A stretch of 64,000 nt of DNA from Pollenia angustigena (lineage: Eukaryota > Arthropoda > Insecta > Diptera > Polleniidae): NCBI GenBank assembly GCA_930367215.1, contig OV884059.1:221773803-221837802 (forward strand). The letters run 5' to 3'. The notes beneath the pieces were generated by a model. The model searched no databases, was not told where the DNA came from, and was given only the letters and a program-made list of their open reading frames with translations. A program made the position numbers and the translations under genes. Positions 22,111 through 32,540 of the stretch are shown here, in pieces. Positions within the stretch are counted from its first letter, which is position 1. The number at the start of each line of letters is the position of its first letter.

Positions 22111-24062
22111 CACACAGAGGAGTATTTGGCCTGAAAAGCTGGCCAAAATTATTAAACGTGTTTTTTGAATTAAAAGTTTTAGTTTTTTGATAATTTTAGG
22201 TGTAGTATGATATAAAAAGTCTAGTGGAAGATTTTGAAAAAATTACACTGCGCAACAAAAGTACACTGTGCAACAAAAAAATGTTTCTCTACCCTAGAAA
22301 AAAAAGGATGTGGATTATATGGATTTTGATGCCCTTAATTCTGTTTTCCGTTTTTCTCCAGTACGTAAGGATTTTCTTTCAAAGGCGTGGCATACTTCAC
22401 CCCCTAAATCGTTGGGTTGCCTTATATATTTTGCCATAACTTGAAAACGTGTTCCGATTTTAATAGTAGGACGATCAGAAGATGCACCGGAAAATTCTGC
22501 TTAAACTAACCATACACATTTATTTTATATCTATTACTATTTTGGAGTTATTAAAAATTTAATGGCGAAAAAAAAATTACATGCAAAATGCGTCAAATTT
22601 TTTGTTTTCAACATGCAATAAAAAAATTTAAGAACCAAAAAGTTTAAATTTTTAAGATTTTTCTAAAAGCCACATTCCTAAAGCTTCGTACAGACGATGG
22701 TCAGATCTTACAATATTGCAAGCAGGCGCTGCCAACAGCAAAATTTTTCTGACAATGGTCCATTGTCAGATGCATTAATTTTGCACATCTGCAAATACAA
22801 ATGAGCTTACAATGTTCACACAGTTGTAAGACATTTTAGCCAATTTCAATGCAATTTAAGCAACGCTGCTTACCAATATTGGAAGATCTGACCATCGTCT
22901 GTACGAAGCTTAAGGAATGAAAGTTGGTATAAATCGCAAAACTCAATTAACAAATGTTGATTTTAAAGGTTTAAACTCATTCTTGACAGACTGTATATAC
23001 ATAAGGGCGGGTCGATTTGTATGGATGAAAAAAAAAAAAAAAATTAAAAATCGTATAGCAAAAACGTAATCTACATAAAATTCTCCGAAGAAACCATGGG
23101 TCTAAAATAAAATCCTAATCCGCGCCTCTCGACTTGAAATTTTTTTACTTGGGTGAAAAATTTTTTTAATGTAAAAAAAATTTTGAGTTGTTAAAAAATA
23201 TAAAGTCCAAAAGAACAACCTTACTAAACAATTTTATTAAAAAAATTCGATTTATTTTTGGAAAAAGCTATTTTTTCAAAAAAAAAATTTTTATGGGGAT
23301 GTGTGGGACATTCCCTTAAAACTATTACGGATAATTAACAATTTTTGCAATTAATAATTACATATAGGCAGGTATTAATATTGTGAAGTGTTAAAAGTGA
23401 TGTGAATAACAGTCGAAATCAATAATTCAAAATACATAAAAGCTTATGACGATATAAAGGTATAAGAAAAAGTGCCCGATGAGTAAAAATAGACGAAATG
23501 TGAAAATTTAAAAATATCGTCAAAAATAATGGCGCAAACTTGCGCACACTTTTTTTTTGGTTTCTAAAACTAGAGACTCCAAATTTTATTGTGGTATCAA
23601 ACATAATTCGTAGACATGCTTACCTCACTTGTAAAAACCTCTTATTTTCCTTTTTTTGCAAAAAAAAAAATATATAATTTGTTTTTTTTAGCTTTTGAAC
23701 GAATTGTTTCAACATAAAATACAATATGATGTATTTTAAATTTTTTTTCTGTTTTAAATAACTTTTAATCAAACCTTTCAGCGAAAAAAAAATATTTGTT
23801 AAACCTTTATTCGTTTAGCCGCAAAAAGAAATCATATAAACATCCAGAAACCGAAAAAAACATTTAAATCTCATATAATTTTCTTCACTTTCCTGACTTT
23901 AGCAGGGTCTCAGAGCTACAAATCGCAACTAAAACTCTTCAAAATTTAAAATATAATGTAAAATATTGTTGTCTGTCGAGCTGCGTACTTAGATCTTAAG
24001 ATATCTTAAAATTCAGTTTTGCCTTTTTGGCCAGCTTTTCAGGCCAAATACTCCTCTATGCG
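22111..24062. mobile_element. 1.95-kb DNA element with 38-bp terminal inverted repeats
   Basis: The ends 22111-22148 and 24025-24062 are inverted repeats matching at 36 of 38 positions, with the core AGGAGTATTTGGCCTGAAAA. The uninterrupted family A sequence CCACCGAAAGTTCGAAT (inverse of about 44383-44399) gives the empty site. CGA appears at both junctions, a possible 3-bp duplication. The interior is AT-rich with no long frame and carries a nested 247-bp MITE (22673-22919). The superfamily is not recognised. Confidence 0.75.
22673..22919. mobile_element. 247-bp MITE, CATTCCTAAAGCTTCG ends
   Basis: 37-bp inverted ends with a single mismatch (22673-22709 and 22883-22919), containing AAGCTTCGTACAGACGATGG. 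A second perfect palindrome, CTGACAATGG-TC-CATTGTCAG at about 22748-22768, is in the middle, so the strand can fold into a branched structure. No transposase. Confidence 0.8.
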
Positions 24063-25262
24063 ATAGTTCGAATATTTCAGGCGTGATATCTACATGAAAT
24101 CTATTTATTATTAATTTATCTTTATAAAAACAGACATCAGCATAAAATTGGTTGCGGTTTAGACATACATATATTAAATTATTGACAGACAATCAGAAAT
24201 TTTATGCTTTTTTCAGCAATTTAAACTAGTTTGAGCAAAATATCATGATTCGCAACAGTTCAAGCCGAACGTAAATAATTTTCAGGAGGGGAATTTATAT
24301 TTGAGTCATGGTAAGTTATAAACCAATCATCCTTAAATTCTGCAGAGTTATATCTGGCCATATGAAGCTAAGTTGGAAAAAATATAACCGCAATATCTAT
24401 ATCTGCTACGCTTTAAGGCGTATTTAATTAATTTACCAGAGTGGGCTTTATATGGGGCCCATAGTAATATGTATAGGGACTGATCATCACGAAATTTATT
24501 AGTGGGATTTCTAGTTTCTATAAAACTGTAAATTATTAAATTTTATTCTGATAGCACTAATAATTACGGTTTAAGGCGTACTAAACCGTTTTCCGGGAGT
24601 AGGGTTTATATGAGGCCTGGGGTAAATTATGGACGGATCTTCACGATATTTAACAACGTGATTTCCAGTCGAAAGGAAAGAGTTTTTGCAAAATCTATCC
24701 GTACATTGTTCCACCATTTATGTTAGTTTTTGTAACAAAATTATCAATTTTTTAAGGTGGGGTTCCACATTTTGATTCATAGCTCTGATTCTACTTAAAC
24801 GATTTTTCTGGATTTCAATCCCAAACTGCTTAGGATAACTACAAGCAATTTGACACCAAGTTTGTTTATTTATTTTGAGTTTTTCGAAAGTGAGCATGTT
24901 TTCAAGAGACGGACAGACGGACAGATAGATGGTCAAGGATAAATCGACTACTTAAAGAGCCTACTTATGGATACTGTATGGGGTCGGAGATGAATAATAA
25001 AAGAGTTTCACTCGGAATGACAAACTTAGTATACCCTCTTCACAACTAATTGTGGCTTAGGGTATAAAAATTACGACAAGTAAATTTTAGTATTGAATAC
25101 CATATTCGTCAATACAATTAATTTTTAATTAAAATGGTGCCATCGACCGAACTGGTAAATATAAAAAATACTTTTGCTTGTTCAAATTTTAATATTCTAC
25201 AAATATTTTTAACAATGAGTTTATAACATTTAATAAAGTATTTATTAACAATCAAATATTAG

Positions 25263-25641
25263 TGGTATTCACACCGAACTTGTTAATTTGTTACTCGGTA
25301 GTTTGTTAATTTGTTAAAGTTACCAACTGTGAACGACCCCCTTTTTAAAACTTTGTAACTTTAAAATAAAAGAATCATTTACGTACTCTCAATGTACACG
25401 AAAATTGACAAAACACAGATATTTTTTTAGAAATGTATCACAAATGACTTTTTTATTATATTTATTAAGAAATTGCAACAGCTGATTGTGAGTTACCAAC
25501 TAACAACAATTTTATCAGGGGTGCCGTGTCGTTAATTTGTTAAATGTTAATCCGGTAGCGCGTTAAATATACAAAAACAAAATGCGTGTAAAAAAGTAGA
25601 GATTAACGACTAACAAACTAACAAGCTCGGTGTGAATTCCA
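25263..25641. mobile_element. 379-bp MITE, TGGWATTCACACCGA ends
   Basis: Left TGGTATTCACACCGAACTTG and right (reverse complement) TGGAATTCACACCGAGCTTG continue as inverted repeats for about 30 bp through TTGTTARTTTGTTA motifs. GTTAATTTGTTA is iterated inside both ends. No clear target duplication. Confidence 0.7.
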
Positions 25642-25699
25642 TTAATGTTTTTATTAAGAGTTTGTCATATTAACAAACTATTTTGTTGCTTATGAATTT

Positions 25700-27344
25700 T
25701 TCGCCTATTTAAAGAAGCCAATTCATTTAAAATATTACTTATTTTTTGTTAAAAAATATAAAAAATTGCATAAAACGAGACATTTATACCAATTAAAAAC
25801 TTAGAACTGCATGCTCTTGAAGCTTCTGTCATCTGCACTCAAAATTATCATCAAGAATTTGAAAGCTGGAATGAGGAATTATACAATTTGTGACATATAA
25901 TGCTTACCCCAAAGATTCATTCATTCAGTTTTCAATAATCCTCCTATTGTTTAAAGCAAATTGTTAAGATGATAATTTAACGTTAATTATTTAATTTTTT
26001 ATGTTAATTAAGAAAATAGTATTAAATATAAGGAAAATTTTAAAAATAATTTTTAAAAACTTAATGACTGTTGTTATTTTTTTCCGTGTTACGATTTATT
26101 TTCCTTATGTAAATGTTTGTAATACAACTACAAGCTCCTCAAAAGCCCTGCTTTCTTCATATGACATACCCCACATGTATAACTAAAATCAATTAAATGT
26201 TGCTCTGTTTCCGCAATACAATTTCTAACAATTACTTCACTTAGAATAATTTCAAAATAATTTCTTTTTATATTTTCTCTTTAACTTTAACTGTCTAAAG
26301 GTTCAAATGTTCAAACATCATGGATCTCGGTATTCACTTCAATTATTATTATTCTTTCAATTATTGAAATGATTTCATATTTTTTTTTTCTTTCCCTTTT
26401 TTACAGACACTTGTGTTAGTTTTTTTATTTTTTTAAATGTTGCATGAGAGTTCATAAAGGCAGCTTGCGAGCAACAATGATTGTATTGTGGCATTAAAAA
26501 GAAATGTACTTTTAATTGCAGACTTTTATAGATTTGCATGTGTTAGTTGGTTTCTAAGTGTGTAAGTTCTATAATGTGTGTTTGTAAGTCTATGTGTGTG
26601 TTATGCTATATTTTTTTTTATCAAAATCATATGTCTGGCATGTTGTTAGTTGGTATTTTATGCTTCAGTGATTGGCACTAGAGAATGGCATTGAGGTTTT
26701 AAAAACTGTTTTCATTTGTTTTTTTATTGCAGTCATGAATGATTTAAGGATCTCAATAATGAAAAGCTTTTACGCTTGAATAATTTTTGCTGTATACAGA
26801 AATTTTACAAGAATTTTATTTTGAGGTATTTTTACATGAAAAACTAATCGTTAAAACAAGTTTGGAAAAACCAATTTACCCTGTTTTTTCATACACCAAC
26901 TTATTCGTTAAAAAAGAGGACATAATTTCAAAAAATATTAAATTAAATTTGTATTTAATATTTTTATTAAATTTTATAATAATCCGTATTTCGCGAAGTC
27001 AAGTAGTGCAGGAGGCTATCACTCAAAACAATTATGAAGCCACAAATCGTATTATCGTTGCCTCTAAGCATATTATGGTTAAATATGACAATAATTTGTT
27101 CCAAATTAACAATAGCATTTTCCTCTTTTCTAAGAACAATATTATGTGTTTAAAAAACAACCATGCTATTATAAGTGTTAAACATAAATTTGTTATTATT
27201 AACCCTAACATTTATCGGAGACAAACATGCAACAAAAATGCAACAATAATATGGTTGTCGCTAACAGAAATATGGTTGAATTGACCCTATAAAGATATTC
27301 GTATAGATTTGTTAGATTTGAGCATATTGAATTTTTTTCTCCGG
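25700..27344. other. Anonymous AT-rich DNA
   Basis: Very AT-rich. A 165-residue open frame at 26787-27284 is dominated by Ile, Asn and Lys and shows no domain; I treat it as chance. GT-rich patches occur near 26530-26620. Confidence 0.5.
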
Positions 27345-27995
27345 ATGTAGATCAGAGATCAGCAATGAATCGTTTTTTTTTGCTAATCATACTGACTCAT
27401 GAAATTGTAAGTATAAGTGCGTAGAAATCATTTACACTAACCCAACAAACACGAAGTCAAACCTTTGATTTGAAATGACTTTATCATTTGACATCAAACA
27501 CAATTCTCAAACGTTTTTCAATTGTTTGATTTAACATTAGAATTCAAATTGATAATGATTTGAAAATAAATAATTGATATCAAATGTTTTATCAATTTGA
27601 TGTCAAATGTTTATCAAATGTTAAATTCAAATCAAACATAAACTTGACAATACTAAAGCGAAAAATAAACGTAGTCATTAAAAATGGCGATTAAAGTTTT
27701 ATTTTTTACTTTGTGGTTACATGTGTTACAGATTATTTCTTGTGAAAAATAAAAATTATTTGTGAGTAATTACAATGATTAAAAATACGAAAAAAAGGAA
27801 AACAAAACGGGAAAGTGAAGAAAGTTTGTTGAACGATCGCGGTGCTACAATCCTCAAAATAAAAGGGAGCCAAGTAGTTTGTCTTTCCAAGAATAAGAGG
27901 CCAGAAAGAACATTATTTCATCTTTTTTTGCCGAATGTTTATCTCACAGTTTATTTAAATAAATAATAAATTTAAATTAAAAATAAATAAAATAT

Positions 27996-28092
27996 TAAAA
28001 AGTAATTTCAATTTTTGGGAATACAAAATTTTAATTTCAAAAGATTTTGTTATTCGTGCTTAATTCCCAGTTTTTATTCTTGATAAAAACAC
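27996..28092 (+). repeat. 97-bp direct repeat, first copy
   Basis: Nearly identical to 28459-28554 (shared text AAAGTAATTTCAATTTTTGG and ATTCGTGCTTAATTCCCAG). The next bases, ACTTGAAATTTATTG, match the reverse complement of the hairpin loop at about 28555-28572, so this copy records the same junction from the other side. Confidence 0.8.
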
Positions 28093-28489
28093 TTGAAATT
28101 TATTGTTGATGGGATATGCGCATTTCACTGGTTGCTTAGGCCAGATCATCAGGAAACTTCATCCATAAAAATTTTAGAAAAACTAAAGATATTAAAACCA
28201 AATAAAACTGTTAAACGTATAAGACTTATAAGCAACAGTTCTACTTGTAACAATATCAAAGTTTGAACAAAACACATCAACAGTAAACAGTGAGTTAATC
28301 TCATCTTACATTCCCCACTACAATTAGTTGAAACTCTCTCAACATTAATTGTAGTTGTAAGTAGGTTAAGAAAAACAAAATGAAAACAACAACGACTAAC
28401 AAAATCATGTTGTCAATTAAGGGTTTTTTTTAGGCCGTGCACTTGCCTGTTTATTATCAAAAAGTAATTTCAATTTTTGGGAATATAAA

Positions 28490-28634
28490 ATTTTAATTTC
28501 AAAAGATTTTGTTATTCGTGCTTAATTCCCAGTTTTTATTCTTGATAAAAACACAATAATAAATTTCAAGTGTTTTTATCAAGAATAAAAACTGGGAATT
28601 AAGCACGAATAACAAAATCTTTTGAAATTAAAAT
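28490..28634. repeat. Perfect 64-bp inverted repeat with 17-base loop
   Basis: The arms 28490-28553 and 28571-28634 are exact reverse complements over 64 bp (core ATTCGTGCTTAATTCCCAG). The left arm is part of the 97-bp direct repeat also present at 27996. This looks like a recent inverted duplication inside the CCCAR element. Confidence 0.9.
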
Positions 28635-28876
28635 AAAATATTTTTATTTATATTCCACATTGTATTATAATCCACATTTGAAAAACATTTGAGAATTACG
28701 TTTGAAAGCAAGTTGAAAATAAAGGCATTTTTCAATTTGAAAATAATTTCCCCTTTTTGTTGAGAACGCTATGATTTTTAAATGCTTTTCAAATAATTTT
28801 CAAACGTTTGTCGTTTCAGAAAACGTTTGATTTCAAATAATTTTCAATTTGAAATCAAACCTCCGTGTTTGTTGGG

Positions 28877-29276
28877 AAACTACTCTGATTCATACTCATA
28901 CTCACAAGAGAAATTAATATGAGTGCGACGTCGATATTATACGAATACTCATAAATAGCTCAGTTTGATTTATAATTTCAGGAAAATACTTACAATACTC
29001 ACAATGGTTCAACTCAATCAGCTCATCCATTTGCCGTTTTAACACAACAAATCAAACACACAACTTCATAATCAGCGCTGCCAGATAAATTTGCCGAAAA
29101 ATCGTTCACTTCATACATGTAGTTTTAGCAAACTGTAATTGCCAAATCGTCACTTTGCTATTTGGGGTACAAATCTAGCAGCCTCGCATTTTTTCTTCGC
29201 CTATACACATTGAGTTAAGTTGATTCTAAATCAACCGCTACAAATGATGCTAAGTATGAGTACGATCCCAGCTAGC
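28877..29276. other. Middle part of the outer hAT-type element
   Basis: Sequence between the two nested CCCAR elements, belonging to the hAT-type element 27353-31812. It shows the same CTCATACTCAC motifs as the outer segments. No coding region. Confidence 0.55.
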
Positions 29277-30153
29277 ATTTTGTATCATAATCTTATCATT
29301 TAGGAATCAGCTTCAAGGGCAAATACCCGTATATGAGCACATTTTTCGATCATAAATGATACTCTCGTTGTGAGAAAATGGTACCCTACCGATGTATCAC
29401 CTGAAAGAATCATTTGTGATACAATTTTCTGATTCCTTTTTGATCATTTTAATGTTAGTTTTTCTAATCATTATTGAATCGTTTTTGTTTCATTTTTTAA
29501 TCGTACCCTGCAAGCATTTTATGAAAAAATTAATCATATTCGAGTCATTTATGACTCCTCTGCGCGATTAAAATAGGCATATATGAGCTCATTTTCGGAT
29601 CATAAATTATTGTTTTCTCGGGAGGAAATGGTACCCTACCCGGGACTCTTCTTGAGGAGTCTTTTATTACTACCCGCTTTTCTGATCATTTTCGACTCAT
29701 TTATGGCTCATACTTTTAATGAATTGAGAGTCTTTTTCGAGTCATTTTTTACTCGTATATCTGATTGTTTGCGAGTCTTTTTCGACACATTTTTCAGTCC
29801 TAATTCTAATCGTTTGCGAATGATTTATGAGTCGTTTTTTAGTCGTATTTCTGATTAAATTAAATGTTTAGTAAAAAAAAATAAATAATAATAAAAGTCG
29901 TTTATATTAATTCGTCGTAAAAACAATAATAACAATATAATATATAATTTTATAAATAATCCATTTTAAAAAATAATAGTTCAAAATAATTCAAAGTTAA
30001 AAAAATAAATAAATATTATTAAAATTTGTATAAATTTGGACTTTTTCTTTTATTAACCCTTCCTTAGCATGTACAAAATGTTTTTGTAGTACAGCGTTCA
30101 TGTCTTTGTCTGTACATTTGAATTTGTGATGAGAAGTAGCTAAAAAAAACATT

Positions 30154-30424
30154 AAGGGAAGTATTCCAATGCAAACTATCAGATCTTAATGAAACTTAGG
30201 TATATTGTAGAGAATAAAAATTAATTGGACACGTATATTTTTTAACCGCCCAATCTTAATTTTAAGGGTTAGAAAGTGGGCTCGAAAATTACCCAAGATT
30301 TTTGTTATTTCAAACAATGGGTTTAATTGGGTAATTTTTGATCCCACTTTTTAATTCTTTATTGTGAGATTGAACAGCAAAACAATCGTGTCCAATTAAT
30401 TTTTATTCTCTGGATACTTCCCTT
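30154..30424. mobile_element. 271-bp MITE with AAGGGAAGTAT ends
   Basis: Outer ends AAGGGAAGTATTCC / GGATACTTCCCTT. A second, perfect 24-bp inverted pair (starting GAGAATAAAAATTAATTGGA) lies at 30211-30234 and 30388-30411; about 45 bp present on the left only separates the two pairs. Lies in the CCCAR element 29277-31678. Confidence 0.65.
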
Positions 30425-30456
30425 GTTAGACGTGTACCTACCTTTAATAATTGTTA

Positions 30457-30565
30457 CGGCCATTTTCACCAAGTTCGGTTAAAACTAACTTTCAATTAAA
30501 GTTCCAATACGTTTTGACAGCTATAACCGATGGTTAATTATAACCGAACTTGGTGAAAATGGCCG
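30457..30565. mobile_element. 109-bp MITE, CGGCCATTTTCACCAAG family, copy 1
   Basis: Inverted ends CGGCCATTTTCACCAAGTTC of about 27 bp with TTA directly outside both (30454-30456 and 30566-30568), the PIF/Harbinger-type 3-bp target. Another copy with the same TTA flanks is at 55056-55171. Confidence 0.8.
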
Positions 30566-31838
30566 TTAGTAAGTAAATTTTTTCCTCACTTGACTTAGTA
30601 CTAGTCCCCTTCCAGCTGTATAAAGAGGCCAATTCATCAGAAAAAACTTTTCGAACCGAGGCTCTTATAAATCGTGCTGGTCCTTCACCTCCTGTTTTTG
30701 CAATGAACTGTTTCTAAAAATTTGTTTTCCCGATTAAAAATGATTTTTATGAAATTATTTATAATTTTATACAATATTTAATACTTACAAATTGTCTAAT
30801 GTCACCATTAAAATTTGATTGTTTGTTTGATTGTCCTGAGAAAACATACATATGTACCTACTTTTAGAGATTTTAATTTTAATATAATACATTTAATTCT
30901 ATTTTATTCTATTTTTTTATTCTATTGATTCTATTTTACGCTTGCTTCAAAGCTAGCTATTTTTAAAAATAAAAATTAGAATTCAAAATATTAGTCATAA
31001 ATAACTTCAAAATAGTCATATTTCAAACACCTGTATGATCCATTTTTGATTGATGTATGTTTTGTTATTGCATTTTTAATAAATTACTTTTTAAGCATAA
31101 GAACGAATCATCTCGAAGTCTTTTTTCAAGACCGAAAGTGTTTAATCAGTTTTTAGTCGTCAAAAGTACTCGAGGAAGACTAAGATAGGTGACTTTGATA
31201 AAACAATCTTCCAAATGCTAGTAGGGTAAATTATGTATATAGTTTTTGATTATGTGTATGAATTTCATATACATATTTTTTTAATTGTCATGTTTTTTTT
31301 AATATTTTTCGAAAAATCAGCACCATTATGGCCTTTGAACCAAACAAAAGTAATTGGGTTTTCACAAAGAAGATAAGAAACAATTTGCACTAACATTTAA
31401 GTTTATAAATTGTCAATAATTTTTGATCATCTTTTTTAGCCAAGCTTTTTATTTGTTTGGCTGACATGAAAGTTTCTATTTTTATATATTTTCCTTTGAA
31501 AAAAAAAAAACAAAAATTCGAAATATATAAAAATCATTATTTAAACATATAAATGAATCATATATGAATCCTTTTATAATCACGCAAGTGATAAATCAGT
31601 TTTTAATCATCAAAACTGATCTGAATAGAATCATTTGTGTGGTTTTTACAAAAAATAATCAGCCAAATGCTAGTTGGGATGAATAAAATCAAATTTATGA
31701 GTGAATATGAGCTTGAATAACATTTCAATAAGTATGAGTGCATATACGTACAAGAATTTGTGAGTCATGATTTAGATCTACTCACTTTTTCACTACTCAT
31801 TGCTGATCTCTGGTGTAGATGTAGTTACCTAAATAAAG

Positions 31839-32440
31839 GGTGGTTAAATTTCAAGGGCCGATGTTGATTTTGAATAAAACACAAACTATTTAGGAAATTA
31901 TTGTAATTTTATTTTATTATGATATATTGGTATTACTCAATTATGTATGGAACAAAATATCGGCCAAATGGGCGCCGCGACCACGGCGGCACACCTCCAT
32001 CCGATGGTCCAAATTTTCGATGACCCTGAGGCATAATGGAGGTTCTATGCCGTTAATGTGCCGAATTATCTCATCCTTTAGCTCTTGAATTGTTGCTGGC
32101 TTATCGACGTACACCTTTTCTTTCAAATAACCCCAAAGAAAAAAGTCCAACGGTGTCAAATCACATGATCTTGGCGGCCAATTGACATCGCCATTACGTG
32201 AGATAACACGGCCATTGAATTTGTTGCGCAAAAGAGCCATTGTTTCGTTAGCTGTGTGGCAAGTGGCACCGTCCTGCTGAAACCACATATCGTCCACATC
32301 CATATCTTCCAATTTGGGCCATAAAAAGTTCGTTATCATCTCACGATAGCGAACACCATTCACAGTAACTGCCTGACCGGCCTCATTTTGGAAAAATACA
32401 GCCCGATGATGCCGCCAGCCCATAAACCGCACCAAACAAA
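31839..32440 (-). pseudogene. Rosa-like (DD41D) transposase, copy 2, C-terminal part
   Basis: A 5'-truncated cut-and-paste transposase on the minus strand, in frame without a stop from about 32400 to 31941 and ending ADILFHT. The reading frame opens upstream at 32531, but only the part from about 32440 is transposase. It keeps the second catalytic Asp in FQQDGATCHT (residue 87 of the 196-residue open frame) and the third in TPLDFFLWGYLKEK (residue 129). The 41 residues between them give the DD41D spacing of the rosa-like group of Tc1/mariner. The first Asp and the DNA-binding domain are absent. The 3' terminal repeat GGGTGGTTAAATTTCAAGGG is present at about 31839-31858. It lies just outside the hAT-type element ending at 31812. 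It cannot be active, but its catalytic core is the best preserved here. Confidence 0.85.
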
Positions 32441-32540
32441 GTTTTTTTAGTTTTTTATTATTGTTTTCAATATAAATATGCGAAAAAAATTTTCTTGTCG
32501 ACATTGTGGGCCTGGCAGTTAACCTCATCACTTAATATTC

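Larger units (their letters stand above)
22058..25070 (-). repeat. Dispersed repeat family A, minus copy (interrupted)
   Basis: The parts 22058-22110 and 24063-25070 read, on the minus strand, like 42716-44443. They include the GACGGACAGACGGACAG block near 24907, two of the GGCCCCATA.A..CC..CTC units, and the TATACCCTC terminal hairpin at about 25033-25070. The 1952-bp insert 22111-24062 separates the GCCGAATC...CCACCGA end from AGTTCGAAT, which are contiguous in the copy at 44.4 kb. Confidence 0.75.
27441..28876. mobile_element. CCCAR element type 1 (CCCAACAAACAC ends)
   Basis: Inverted ends CCCAACAAACACGAAG and (reverse complement) CCCAACAAACACGGAG, flanked by AA on each side (27439-27440 and 28877-28878). 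Both ends run into arrays of TTTGATTTGAAAT / ATCAAATT motifs in both orientations for 150 bp or more. The centre holds direct and inverted duplications (27996-28092, 28459-28554, 28571-28634). The 63-residue frame at 27775 is not a recognised protein. It lies in the hAT-type element 27353-31812. Confidence 0.75.
29277..31678. mobile_element. CCCAR element type 2 (CCCARCTAGCATTT ends), 2.4 kb
   Basis: Left CCCAGCTAGCATTTTG and right (reverse complement) CCCAACTAGCATTTGG are inverted ends, flanked by AT on both sides (29275-29276 and 31679-31680). The first 600 bp and the last 600 bp carry arrays of GAATCATTT / CGAGTCATTTTT / TTAATCAGTTTTTAGTCG motifs. The 91-residue frame at 29583-29858 merely reads through that array (repeating FESFF). 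Two MITEs, 30154-30424 and 30457-30565, are nested. No transposase. Confidence 0.75.
27353..31812. mobile_element. hAT-type element carrying two nested CCCAR elements
   Basis: The ends CAGAGATCAGCAATGA (27353) and its inverse TCATTGCTGATCTCTG (ending 31812) are 16-bp inverted repeats. The flanks ATGTAGAT (27345-27352) and GTGTAGAT (31813-31820) agree at 7 of 8 positions, consistent with an aged 8-bp hAT duplication. Subterminal ACTCATA/TATGAGT motifs are iterated in both remaining inner parts. With the inserts 27441-28876 and 29277-31678 removed, the original element is about 620 bp and non-coding. Confidence 0.75.

Noticed and set aside
26787..27284. 165-residue plus-strand open frame
   Set aside because: Composition is Ile/Asn/Lys-heavy as expected from AT-rich DNA. 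There is no domain, signal or homologous copy, and no support for a start or for splicing.
29583..29858. 91-residue frame with repeating FESFF/RISD motif
   Set aside because: The periodic peptide is a direct reading of the subterminal motif array of the CCCAR element.
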